From the NCBI GenBank assembly GCA_965178585.1, contig OZ238267.1, positions 3,116,605 through 3,180,604 on the forward strand: 64,000 nt of DNA, read 5' to 3'. The stretch is from Marifrigoribacter sp965178585. GTDB lineage: Bacteria > Bacteroidota > Bacteroidia > Flavobacteriales > Flavobacteriaceae. Of the stretch, positions 26,065-35,181 are shown in pieces (the stretch's first letter is position 1; every line of letters starts with the position of its first letter). The notes below the pieces were generated by a model that saw only the letters and a list, made by a program, of their open reading frames with translations, was not told where the DNA came from and made no database searches. A program made the translations under genes and the position numbers.

Positions 26065-27088
26065 TAAATAGATTTAATTTTTTAACCCAAGCTGTTTTTC
26101 TTTCCAACAACAATAATTCAACAACTAATAAAAAAATTGCTAATCCTAAAAACCATTGAAAACGATCCTTAAAATCTGTAAACTGTTTAGCTTCAAATTC
26201 TTTTTGATTCATCCCATTTAAAATAGTAGTAACCTGTTCAATAACTTCATTAGTATTACTGCCGTCTAAATATTTCCCATTCCCTTTAGTGGCAATCTCT
26301 ATAAGCTTTTCAGCATCTAATCGAGTTATCACTTGCTGATTGTTTTGATCGCGCTTATAATGTTGTAAAATTCCATTTCGTTTTATAGGAATAGGCCCTC
26401 CATTTTCTGTACCAACACCAATGGTATAAATACGTATTCCTAAATTAGCTGCTTCATTTACGATTTCAGAAATACTTCCCTCATGATCTTCACCATCAGA
26501 AATAATAAACAGCACTTTGTTTACTTGATCTTCATCATTATAATAGGTTTCAGCCATTTTTATGGCCTCAGTAATAGCAGTTCCTTGAGATGATACCATA
26601 TCGGTATTCATACTATTCAAAAATAATTTTGTTGTTGAAAAATCGGTAGTAATTGGTACCTGAGGGAAAGCACTTCCAGCGTATCCTATAATCCCAACAC
26701 GATCGCCTCCTAAACTATTAATAATTTGGGTTACTAATTGTTTTGATTTATCCAAACGGTTAGGTGCAATATCTTCGGCCAACATACTTTTTGAAACATC
26801 CAATGCAAAAACAACATCTACTCCTGCTCTGGTAATGGTTTCAATTTTAGTTCCAATTTTTGGATTCACTAAAGCTAAAGCAAGACTTGCTATCGCTAAA
26901 GATAGAATAACAACTTTTAACCACGATTTAAAAAAAGAACGATCAGGACTTAGTTGTTTTAATGCTTTTGAATGAGCAAATTTCTTTTGAGTGTGTCTTT
27001 TCCAAATAAAAACCAATAGGAATATCACTACTAAACCAACAATGGCAAATAGTAAATAAAAAAATATGGGTTTCTCTAATTGATACAT
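26054..27088 (-). CDS. batB: BatB: membrane-anchored VWA protein
   Basis: 344 residues: two N-terminal membrane helices, a von Willebrand A domain (about 90-290) with a MIDAS motif ALDVSKSM, a Thr in TTDFSTTK and ISDGEDHEG, and a C-terminal helix. Metal-dependent protein-protein interaction domain facing the periplasm; partner of BatA. Follows batA after 11 bases. Confidence 0.9.
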   Translation of the reverse strand: MYQLEKPIFFYLLFAIVGLVVIFLLVFIWKRHTQKKFAHSKALKQLSPDRSFFKSWLKVVILSLAIASLALALVNPKIGTKIETITRAGVDVVFALDVSKSMLAEDIAPNRLDKSKQLVTQIINSLGGDRVGIIGYAGSAFPQVPITTDFSTTKLFLNSMNTDMVSSQGTAITEAIKMAETYYNDEDQVNKVLFIISDGEDHEGSISEIVNEAANLGIRIYTIGVGTENGGPIPIKRNGILQHYKRDQNNQQVITRLDAEKLIEIATKGNGKYLDGSNTNEVIEQVTTILNGMNQKEFEAKQFTDFKDRFQWFLGLAIFLLVVELLLLERKTAWVKKLNLFNED

Positions 27089-27099
27089 TCTATTTCTTA

Positions 27100-28104
27100 T
27101 TAAATAAAACTTCTAAATACCGTATATCTTAAAAGCAATTCAAATAACAACAAGCCAAAAGCAGCAAGTACCAATGGTCTAAATAATTCATTATAACTTT
27201 TATATTTAGTTTCTTCTATTTCTGTTTTTTCTAATTTATTAATCTCTTCGTAAATCTGTTCTAACTTGGTATTACTAGTCGCTCTAAAGTATTTTCCACC
27301 AGTTGTTTCTGCAATTTGTTTTAGCAAATCTTCATCTATTTCAACTTGTATATTACCATACTGAAACGATCCATTTGGTAAAATACCAATTGGTGATAAA
27401 GCCATTCCGTTAGATCCTATCCCGATGGTATAAACTTTTATTCCAAATTCTATTGCTAATTCACTTGCAATCTTAGGGTCTATAAATCCTGAGTTATTAA
27501 CCCCATCTGTTAATAGAATAATTACTTTTCCTTTTGCACGACTTTCTTTAAGTCTATTTACTGAAGTTGCTAATCCCACTCCAATGGCAGTTCCTCCTGT
27601 AATTGTAGTATTGTATTTAATGCTCTTTAAAGAAGACAGCACAATGTTTTTATCACTTGTTAAGGGAGTTTTAGTATAGCTTTCTCCAGCATACTCTACC
27701 AATCCAAGACGGTCATTAGGTCGTGCTTGAATAAACCTAGAAGCTACCGTTTTTAAGGCTTCTAACCTATTAGGTTTTAAATCTCTAGCAAGCATACTTG
27801 CAGATACATCGATTGCAATTACAATATCAATTCCTTTTGTCGTTTTTACACGAGTAGATTCGTCTACCGTTCTTGGTCGAGCCATGGCAACAATAATTAA
27901 TCCCAAAACAATTAAACGAAGCACAAAAAGTAATGGTCGAAGTTTTGCTAACCAGTTTTTTGAAGTATCAAATCCTTTTAAACTTGATATTTTTAAAACA
28001 GCAGTTTGTTGTTTTCGTTTCCAAAAAAACCATAGCAATAACAATGGAAGTAATAATAACAACCAGAATAATTGTGGATTTACAAATTCGAAATTACTGC
28101 TCAT
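27100..28104 (-). CDS. batA: BatA: membrane-anchored VWA protein
   Basis: 334 residues with the same plan as BatB: two N-terminal helices, VWA domain with MIDAS IAIDVSASM near residue 92, GGTAIGVGLA and LLTDGVNNSG, and a C-terminal helix. BatA and BatB are paralogues. Its start overlaps the preceding gene by 11 bases. Confidence 0.9.
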   Translation of the reverse strand: MSSNFEFVNPQLFWLLLLLPLLLLWFFWKRKQQTAVLKISSLKGFDTSKNWLAKLRPLLFVLRLIVLGLIIVAMARPRTVDESTRVKTTKGIDIVIAIDVSASMLARDLKPNRLEALKTVASRFIQARPNDRLGLVEYAGESYTKTPLTSDKNIVLSSLKSIKYNTTITGGTAIGVGLATSVNRLKESRAKGKVIILLTDGVNNSGFIDPKIASELAIEFGIKVYTIGIGSNGMALSPIGILPNGSFQYGNIQVEIDEDLLKQIAETTGGKYFRATSNTKLEQIYEEINKLEKTEIEETKYKSYNELFRPLVLAAFGLLLFELLLRYTVFRSFI

Positions 28105-29764
28105 TCTTTTTCTTATTTTCTTGAGTTATTTCTAACTCGATAGAATTAATAATTCGATCTTTAATCTTTTCTGAAAAACGTCCATCATCCTGATAAACAA
28201 CTAAAACCTCTTGTAAGCCGTTTTCCTGTGCAAACAATAATAGTTCGTAGGAGCTCTTTTTCTTTAATACTTTATTTTCTGAGATCTGAACATGAAAATC
28301 TCCATAGGCTTTAATCCCTTTAATTCCTTTGTCAGTTTCAAAATCATCACGCTTTACCACTAAATTTTTAGCTCCAGCTTTTTCTAATAATGCCAATGAC
28401 ATATCTAAAGAAGATTCTAATTCTAACTTCTGCTCTTGACTAAATTGTATAGAGCTTACTCGGATATAAAGTGGGTCATTAATTTCGCCATAAGTAAAAA
28501 GACTTTTTCTTTTTATGACTACGCTTTTGGGTAGTAGTGAATCTTCTGTTCTAACTAAAACCTTTGGAGTTTCAATAACAATTAATGGTGAGCCATATTC
28601 ACTTTTTATCCATCTACCCTCTGAAAGACTACGCATTTCGTTCCCAAGGGTCTTGTCTTTTAATTCATCAAAACCTTTTATACTTCCAAAAATTACTGCT
28701 GCGAGAACAACACTTGCAACAGCTCCTAATGCAATTTTAATTCGTTTTCTTTTTAAAGCCTTTTTTCGAAGTTCCTCTAGATAAAGTTGATTTTGAAGCA
28801 ATTCCTCCTCTGTAGGTTCTGGAATTATTTCTTTGGTTTCATTGATAATTTCTTCAACTACTGTCCGATCGACCTTTGCCTGACCTTCTTGCTCTTTCAT
28901 TTTAGCAAACTTGATTAAATCGGCACGTTTTAAAATCTTATCAATTTTTTTGATAGTATCTGCATCGAAATCAAAGTTTCCAGAGTCTTTGTGTAATATC
29001 AATCGTTCGATTAACTCGTTACTAGTACTTTCTAATGCAGAATCATCTACTTCTCTTCCAATATATCTTTTCAAGATTTCGGTAAGAGAAGAGTAATATC
29101 GTTTAGAATTATCGTTTTCTAAAAAGTGGGAATGATCTAATTCTTTCAATGCCTCTATTGCCTCTTCGTAAGGAGGAAGTTGTTCCTCGGCTTCTTTTCT
29201 TTTCTTTTTTCTTCTTCTAAAAAATAAAAGAACTCCTACTGCCAATAAAATAAGAATAGGTAGCAACCAATAAATCAGGCTTTCAAAATCAAAACCAGGT
29301 TCTTCAACTTCAAAAGCGGGTTTTATATGAAACATTTTTTGTTTGGTAGTATCCACCACCACATTTGCAACCTCAACTTTTACTGAATCGGTATTAAAAG
29401 GTTTGTTATCGATAACTATTCGTTGTGAAGGAAGTGTATAACTACCGGAATCAAATTGAGTAAGGCCATATTTTTTTATTAGCCTGATTTTATCTTGAAT
29501 TCTAGTAGTATCCGGATCATAGGATTCGATAACTTCCAATGGAGTAAAAGACTGCCCTTCTGGGAACAAAACCAACGCGGTAGAATCTGCCTCTACTTGT
29601 ATAGAATAGATAATCTCTTCTCCAACTCTTATTTGAGTGGTATCTATTGAAGAAGAAACCTGAGCAGTTGATATTAAACCAATAAAAAAAACAGTTAATA
29701 CAACGATGCTTTTTAAAGCATTTTGAACCGATATCTTTTTTATATGTAGAATACTTTTTCTCAT
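28094..29764 (-). CDS. BatD-like membrane protein of the Bat operon, large
   Basis: A 556-residue protein between the DUF58 and batA genes. Signal peptide (hydrophobic stretch about 18-33, SIDTTQIRVGEEIIYSIQVE after it), one Ig-like domain reminiscent of the BatD N-terminus, a membrane helix near residue 165 followed by a KKKRKEAEEQ cytoplasmic linker and a helical domain (DUF4381-like), a second helix near 350, and a C-terminal alpha/beta domain of about 180 residues. Genes in this slot are usually left as hypothetical. The context makes a role with the MoxR/VWA complex likely. Confidence 0.75.
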   Translation of the reverse strand: MRKSILHIKKISVQNALKSIVVLTVFFIGLISTAQVSSSIDTTQIRVGEEIIYSIQVEADSTALVLFPEGQSFTPLEVIESYDPDTTRIQDKIRLIKKYGLTQFDSGSYTLPSQRIVIDNKPFNTDSVKVEVANVVVDTTKQKMFHIKPAFEVEEPGFDFESLIYWLLPILILLAVGVLLFFRRRKKKRKEAEEQLPPYEEAIEALKELDHSHFLENDNSKRYYSSLTEILKRYIGREVDDSALESTSNELIERLILHKDSGNFDFDADTIKKIDKILKRADLIKFAKMKEQEGQAKVDRTVVEEIINETKEIIPEPTEEELLQNQLYLEELRKKALKRKRIKIALGAVASVVLAAVIFGSIKGFDELKDKTLGNEMRSLSEGRWIKSEYGSPLIVIETPKVLVRTEDSLLPKSVVIKRKSLFTYGEINDPLYIRVSSIQFSQEQKLELESSLDMSLALLEKAGAKNLVVKRDDFETDKGIKGIKAYGDFHVQISENKVLKKKSSYELLLFAQENGLQEVLVVYQDDGRFSEKIKDRIINSIELEITQENKKKNEQ

Positions 29765-29773
29765 TAATTGGCT

Positions 29774-30637
29774 CTATCTATTTTTAAAATAACCCAACAT
29801 CTTTTTAACATAACTTTCATCAACTCGACATGTCAATGCTCCTGCTCCACTCTTCTGAAACGATTCTTTGAAGTAATCTGCTCTATCTAAATAATAAGAT
29901 CGATAATGATTACGAACCCCTTTTGATGAAGTATTCACTAAAACCAGTTCGCCTGTTTCTTGATCTTCCATTTGCACCATTCCTAGGTTAGGAATTTGTT
30001 CTTCATTTTTATCGTAAACACGAATTCCAGTAACATCGTGTTTTCCTGAAACAATTTTTAAGGTTTCTCGATATTCATCGGTTATAAAATCTGATAGCAC
30101 AAATACAATTGCTTTTTTCTTAATTACTTTCGAAAAGTATTTTAAAGCCATAGCAATATCAGTCTCTTTGCTATTAGGTTTGTGTTCTATAAGTTCCCGA
30201 ATAATTCGTAAAACGTGTGATTTCCCTTTTTTAGGAGGAATAAATAATTCTATTTCATCTGAAAATAAAATCAATCCAATTTTATCGTTATTCTTTAGGG
30301 CTGAAAAAGCTAGAGTTGCAGCAATTTCCGTTACAATTTCATTTTTAAAATGACCATCAGTACCAAATAATTCTGATCCACTAATATCTACGATCAGCAT
30401 TAAAGTCAATTCTCTTTCTTCCTCAAAAACTTTAATATAGGGTTCGTTGTAACGTGCTGTTACGTTCCAATCAATCGATCTAACGTCATCACCAAATTGA
30501 TATTGACGAACCTCACTAAATGTCATTCCTCGCCCCTTAAATGTACTATGATATTCTCCACCAAACATATGATCGCTTAAGCGACGTGTTTTGATTTCGA
30601 TTTTCCGTACTTTTTTTAGGAGTTCTTTAGTGTCCAC
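29774..30637 (-). CDS. DUF58 protein of the MoxR-Bat operon
   Basis: 287 residues of DUF58, a VWA-like fold lacking membrane segments. Hallmarks: EYHSTFKGRGMTFSEVRQY near residue 27, DDVRSIDWNVTARYNEPY near 50, and a MIDAS-like LIVDISGSELFG near 80. DUF58 proteins are encoded directly after moxR and are thought to be recruited by it. Gap of 9 bases to the following gene, 71 bases after moxR. Confidence 0.9.
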   Translation of the reverse strand: MDTKELLKKVRKIEIKTRRLSDHMFGGEYHSTFKGRGMTFSEVRQYQFGDDVRSIDWNVTARYNEPYIKVFEEERELTLMLIVDISGSELFGTDGHFKNEIVTEIAATLAFSALKNNDKIGLILFSDEIELFIPPKKGKSHVLRIIRELIEHKPNSKETDIAMALKYFSKVIKKKAIVFVLSDFITDEYRETLKIVSGKHDVTGIRVYDKNEEQIPNLGMVQMEDQETGELVLVNTSSKGVRNHYRSYYLDRADYFKESFQKSGAGALTCRVDESYVKKMLGYFKNR

Positions 30638-30708
30638 TTGATGTTAATGTGTTGAAATGTTGAATCTTGTGATTGTAAGGCGTTTAACCGAATAAACAGT
30701 TAAACATT

Positions 30709-31713
30709 TTAAGGCACTTCAATTTCGTTTACAATCTTATTGATGATGTCTTCTGAAGTAATATTTTCAGCTTCTGCTTCATAAGTAATTCCAATACGAT
30801 GACGAAGCACATCGTGTACAACAGCTCTTACATCTTCTGGTATCACATATCCTCTTCGCTTAATAAATGCATAACATTTTGATGCAATTGCTAAGTTGAT
30901 ACTTCCCCTTGGAGAAGAACCAAAACTGATTAATGGATTTAAATCTGCCAAGTTATAATTCTCAGGAGTTCGTGTAGCGAAAATAATATCAAGAATATAT
31001 TTCTCAATTTTTTCGTCCATATAAACTTCCCTAACTGAACTTTGAGCTCTAAGAATCTGCTTTAAAGTTACCACTTGATTTACTTGTTCAAATCCTCCAC
31101 TTAAATTTTGACGAACAATTAATTGTTCTTCGGCTAATTGAGGGTATTTAATTACTGTTTTTAACATAAAACGATCCACTTGTGCTTCCGGTAATGGATA
31201 AGTACCTTCTTGCTCGATAGGATTTTGGGTTGCCATTACTAAAAATGGTTTGTCTAAAGTAAAAGTTTCATCTCCAATAGTAACTTGCTTTTCCTGCATA
31301 GCCTCTAATAAAGCCGATTGCACTTTTGCAGGAGCACGATTGATCTCATCTGCTAAAACAAAATTGGCGAAAATAGGACCCTTTTTAATGCTAAAATCGT
31401 TGTCCTTCATGTTATAAATCATGGTACCAACGACATCGGCAGGAAGCAAATCTGGTGTAAACTGAATTCTACTAAAGTCACCGTGTACTGCTTTCGCCAG
31501 GGTATTGATTGCAAGTGTTTTTGCCAATCCTGGAACTCCTTCTAGTAAAATATGTCCTCCTCCTAGCAATCCAATAAGTAATCGCTCTACCATGTGTTTT
31601 TGACCCACAATCACTTTATTCATTTCCATTGAAAGAATGTCGATAAATGCCGATTCTTTCTCGATCTTTTCGTTTAAAGCTCCAATATCTAGAGTTGTAT
31701 TTGTCTGTTCCAT
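30709..31713 (-). CDS. MoxR-type AAA+ ATPase
   Basis: 334 residues; Walker A GVPGLAKT near residue 58, Walker B LADEINRA near 117, sensor MATQNPIEQEGTYPLPEAQ near 160-180 and DRFML, all canonical for MoxR. A chaperone-like AAA+ protein that acts with VWA-domain partners. First gene of the leftward operon through batE; promoter region in 31714-31906 shows no clear TAnnTTTG on this strand. Confidence 0.94.
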   Translation of the reverse strand: MEQTNTTLDIGALNEKIEKESAFIDILSMEMNKVIVGQKHMVERLLIGLLGGGHILLEGVPGLAKTLAINTLAKAVHGDFSRIQFTPDLLPADVVGTMIYNMKDNDFSIKKGPIFANFVLADEINRAPAKVQSALLEAMQEKQVTIGDETFTLDKPFLVMATQNPIEQEGTYPLPEAQVDRFMLKTVIKYPQLAEEQLIVRQNLSGGFEQVNQVVTLKQILRAQSSVREVYMDEKIEKYILDIIFATRTPENYNLADLNPLISFGSSPRGSINLAIASKCYAFIKRRGYVIPEDVRAVVHDVLRHRIGITYEAEAENITSEDIINKIVNEIEVP

Positions 31714-31906
31714 GTTCTTATTTTACTTAATAAATGCCTTATAATTAAGGATTGCTAAATTGAAAAATTAACATTTAAAATCTTGTTAACAATTGGTTAA
31801 AAATTAGATAAAAAATGTTATCATTAAAAGTACTTTAAATACGTATTTTTCTAATTCGAAAGAACGGACTATTATATCGTTATTTAAGCCGTTTTTTGAA
31901 AACTTT

Positions 31907-32668
31907 ATGAATATGACAAACAAAACAGCATTAATTACGGGAGCCACTTCTGGCATTGGGAAAGCAACTGCAAAAATATTTGCAAAAAATGGAATTGATT
32001 TAATTCTCTGTGGACGAAGGCAGAATAGGTTATACGAATTAGAAAACGAGTTAAAACCTTTTTGTAAAATACATACTTTAAACTTTGATGTTCGGGACAA
32101 AGAAGCGATTTTTTCAAAAATTAAAAACCTTCCTGAAACTTTTTCAGACATAGATATTTTAATCAATAATGCAGGGAATGCACACGGATTGGACCCTTTT
32201 CAAGATGGAAAAATTGAAGATTGGGAAGCTATGTTAGACATCAACGTTAAAGGTTTGCTTTTTGTAAGTAAAGTGATACTTCCAAAAATGTTAGAAAAAG
32301 AAAGCGGACACATTATCAATATTGGATCCACCGCAGGTAAAGAAGTATATCCAAGGGGAAATGTTTATTGTGCTAGTAAATATGCAGTTGATGCTATTAA
32401 CCAAGGAATGAGAATCGATTTAAACGGAAAAGGAATTAAAGTAGGGGCTATTAATCCGGGTATGGTAGAAACTGAATTTAGTGAGGTTCGTTTTAAAGGA
32501 GATATCGATAAAGCTTCTAAAGTTTACCAAGGATTTACCCCTTTACAAGCTCAAGATATTGCTGAAATAATTTGGTTTACCGTAACTAGACCTTCTCATG
32601 TAAATATAGCTGACTTAACCGTGATGGCCTTAGATCAAGCATCCAGTACGGTTGTAAATAAAAAATAA
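31907..32668 (+). CDS. Short-chain dehydrogenase/reductase (YdfG-like)
   Basis: 253 residues of a classical SDR: TGATSGIG at 10-17, the NNAGNAHG block near 86, catalytic Ser in NIGSTAGKE and Tyr-x-x-x-Lys in YCASKYAVDA near 156, followed by the NPGMVETEFS loop. Most like the YdfG group (serine/3-hydroxy acid and malonic semialdehyde reductases). Four bases separate it from the next gene, so the two are likely co-transcribed. Confidence 0.88.
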   Translation: MNMTNKTALITGATSGIGKATAKIFAKNGIDLILCGRRQNRLYELENELKPFCKIHTLNFDVRDKEAIFSKIKNLPETFSDIDILINNAGNAHGLDPFQDGKIEDWEAMLDINVKGLLFVSKVILPKMLEKESGHIINIGSTAGKEVYPRGNVYCASKYAVDAINQGMRIDLNGKGIKVGAINPGMVETEFSEVRFKGDIDKASKVYQGFTPLQAQDIAEIIWFTVTRPSHVNIADLTVMALDQASSTVVNKK

Positions 32669-32672
32669 AACA

Positions 32673-33809
32673 TTGATAAATAAACGTCTTTTAATTAAAA
32701 ACTTATTAGCTCATAACGATGAGAGCAGTTTTTATGATAAAAAGCGAAAAATAGATTTAGGTTCCAAAGAAGGGAAAGCCAAGTTTTTAAAACATGTTTG
32801 TGCGCTTAGTAATAGCAATCCCAAAAACAACAGTTTTATTGTAGTAGGTGTAGAAGACGAAAGTAATGCTATTAATGGAGTTGATTTTTTTGATGATAGT
32901 AAAATTCAAAACCTCATCAATGCCTATCTCACCAACCCGCCTTTAATTACCTATGAAAATGTAGATTTCCCACATCTTCCACCACAAAAGGTAGTGGGCT
33001 TGGTAACCATACGCGCCACCGAAGAAATTACATCGTTACGAAAAAATATATGGAAGTATTGGGGTGGTTCTATTTTTATGAGAGACGGAAGTATTTCAAT
33101 GCCAAAGGACTTTGATATTGTCATCAAAGATGTGAATTCAGAAATTGTAAAATCCATTGAAAATAAAGCGAAAAACAATATCGAGCATACCCTCGATGGA
33201 GTAATTGAGTTTATTAATGATAAGCATAAATACCTACCTTCTCATTATCGTGTTTTTAAAGAACAATTTGTTGTTTGTTGGGCAGGAACAATTAAAAAAG
33301 TGAAGGAGGAAACCTATTATTCTAGAGTGGATATTGAGCTGATTAATGAGCAAGTTAGATTGTTTTATTCTACTCTTGACGAGGTAAGTATTATCTATAA
33401 TGAAAATGAGTTTAGAATTATAGAATACGTCCATTTAGGCTTAAATAACCAATACAAATATTATCCCTTAGAGGAAGTAATTATTACCTTTAATGAAAAT
33501 GGATCGTATCAAATTGATACTATTTTATTATTTGAACCTCCACAATTTAATAAAAAAACATTGTATCATATTTACAATGCCAATCAGGCTATTGTTGAAA
33601 AATTGAAAAAGAACATACCCTTAAATAATACCGAAAAAATAGATTTAAAAAACCTACCTGCCACCTACCTTATTTGCTTTTTAAACAATTTTACCGATGC
33701 CAAAGACAAGTTATTAGAAGCTAAACCTTTTTTAAAAATTCAAGATGAATCCGTATATGAATCTTATAAAGAAACGGTTCGGATTTTAAGGAAGATGAAG
33801 TATAGTTAA
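32673..33809 (+). CDS. AlbA_2/Schlafen-type domain protein, TTG start
   Basis: 378 residues with an N-terminal AlbA_2 (Schlafen-like, DNA/ATP-binding) domain: EGKAKFLKHVCALSNSN near 30-46, IVVGVEDESNAINGVDFF and LINAYLTNPP. The rest is a family-specific strand-rich region. No ATG exists before residue 139, while an in-frame stop lies 18 bases before the TTG at 32673, so TTG is the start. Biological role unknown; AlbA_2 proteins are often regulators or defence-linked, but here it sits in a core-genome setting behind an SDR gene. Confidence 0.8.
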   Translation: MINKRLLIKNLLAHNDESSFYDKKRKIDLGSKEGKAKFLKHVCALSNSNPKNNSFIVVGVEDESNAINGVDFFDDSKIQNLINAYLTNPPLITYENVDFPHLPPQKVVGLVTIRATEEITSLRKNIWKYWGGSIFMRDGSISMPKDFDIVIKDVNSEIVKSIENKAKNNIEHTLDGVIEFINDKHKYLPSHYRVFKEQFVVCWAGTIKKVKEETYYSRVDIELINEQVRLFYSTLDEVSIIYNENEFRIIEYVHLGLNNQYKYYPLEEVIITFNENGSYQIDTILLFEPPQFNKKTLYHIYNANQAIVEKLKKNIPLNNTEKIDLKNLPATYLICFLNNFTDAKDKLLEAKPFLKIQDESVYESYKETVRILRKMKYS

Positions 33810-33956
33810 TTTCTTTTCATTTTTGATTTTGTAACATTTTATTTGTTCCCAAGACTAACCTATTGCTTACGGAAAAGAATGATTATTACAGCTTAACATT
33901 GTATACATCTTAAGCTTTCTTTATCTTTATGCTTCAACTAAATTAAAATACTTAAA

Positions 33957-35090
33957 ATGGGAATTTTCGACAAAATTAAAGAGAAACTAAGTCACGAATT
34001 TATAGACATTATCGAATGGCTAGACTTTACTGACGATACGATTTGTTATCGTTTTGAACGTTATCAAAACGAAATTAAAAATGAAGCCAAATTAATTGTT
34101 CGTGAAGGCCAAGTGGCGGTTTTTGTAAACGAAGGGCAATTAGCTGATGTTTTTCAACCTGGCACGTATACTTTAAACACTCAAAACCTTCCTATTTTAG
34201 CAACTCTTAAAGGTTGGAAATACGGTTTCAACAGTCCATTTAAAGCTGAAGTTTATTTTGTAAACACTACACTATTTACAGATGAAAAATGGGGAACTAA
34301 AAACCCAATTACTTTAAGTGATGACCGTTTTGGTTTGGTAGAAATTAGAGCTTTTGGAACCTATGCTTTTAAAATTGATGATGCTGGAAAATTCATTATC
34401 GATATCGTAGGAACCGATAACAATTTTACCAATTTTGAAATCAACGAACATTTAAAAAGCCTTATAGCAACTCGTTTTACAGATACTGCTGGAAAAGCAA
34501 ATCTACCCATAGAATTATACGCAGCAAATACAACTGAACTTTCTGAAACCTGTAGAAAGGTGATGGGTCCAGAATTTTTAAGCGTGGGTATTTCTTTAGA
34601 AAAATTCTATATCGAGAATGTTTCGATGCCAGAAGATCTTAAAAAAGAAATCTTTGAGTACAGCCGAATTGATAAGTTGGATTTAGAAAAATTAACGAAA
34701 TTCAAAACAGCACAAGCTATTGAAGCTGCTGCAAAAAATGAAGGTGGAACTGCAGGAGCAGGAATGGGAATGGGAATGGGATTTGTGCTTGCACAACAAA
34801 TGGGAGGATTGATGTCACCACAAATGGGGGGACAACAAAATCCTATGCAGCAAGGAGGAACGCTTCCTCCACCCATGCCAGTTGCAGTTCAATATTATTA
34901 CTCACATAATGGTCAACAAACGGGGCCTGTGGCATTCGATCAATTAAAAGCATTGTTCGCTAATAGAACGGTAAATAAAGATTCTTTAATTTGGAAACAA
35001 GGAATGGCCAATTGGGCGACCTTAAAAGAAATAGAAGAATTAAAAGCATTTTTAGGAGGTAATACACCACCACCACTTCCTCCTCAATAA
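33957..35090 (+). CDS. SPFH-domain protein with C-terminal GYF_2 (YdjI-like)
   Basis: 377 residues. Residues about 25-260 form an SPFH/band-7-like domain of the YdjI (virion-core-like) type: VREGQVAVFVNEGQLADVF, then KAEVYFVNTT and a long helix near 240. A Gly/Met/Gln-rich linker (280-310; MGMGMGF, QMGGQQNP) leads to a GYF_2/DUF4339 domain (YYYSHNGQQTGPVAFDQL, WKQGMANWATLKE) and a Pro-rich tip. No membrane helix. Paired with the zinc-ribbon membrane protein that follows; in Bacillus subtilis, YdjI works with membrane partners to place a PspA homologue. No PspA is seen here. Confidence 0.85.
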   Translation: MGIFDKIKEKLSHEFIDIIEWLDFTDDTICYRFERYQNEIKNEAKLIVREGQVAVFVNEGQLADVFQPGTYTLNTQNLPILATLKGWKYGFNSPFKAEVYFVNTTLFTDEKWGTKNPITLSDDRFGLVEIRAFGTYAFKIDDAGKFIIDIVGTDNNFTNFEINEHLKSLIATRFTDTAGKANLPIELYAANTTELSETCRKVMGPEFLSVGISLEKFYIENVSMPEDLKKEIFEYSRIDKLDLEKLTKFKTAQAIEAAAKNEGGTAGAGMGMGMGFVLAQQMGGLMSPQMGGQQNPMQQGGTLPPPMPVAVQYYYSHNGQQTGPVAFDQLKALFANRTVNKDSLIWKQGMANWATLKEIEELKAFLGGNTPPPLPPQ

Positions 35091-35098
35091 TATTTGTT

Positions 35099-35163
35099 TG
35101 TCATTTAGAAGGAGGCAGGGATAAAACTTTCATATTTGATTTTTCACCTCTTTCTGAATGACA
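35099..35163. repeat. Long imperfect inverted repeat between two genes
   Basis: TGTCATTTAGAAGGAGG (35099-35115) and CCTCTTTCTGAATGACA (35147-35163) are inverse complements at 15 of 17 positions, with a 31-base loop. The two differences would still pair as G-U in RNA on one strand. It resembles TGTCATTC...GAATGACA dispersed repeats of Bacteroidota; it may also dampen readthrough between the paired genes. Confidence 0.5.
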
Positions 35164-35181
35164 TTTAGTTTCTTTTAAACC

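Noticed and set aside
31862..31894. AACGG...CCGTTTTTT hairpin before the SDR gene as a terminator or attenuator
   Set aside because: The stem is only five base pairs with a 20-base loop; too weak to support.
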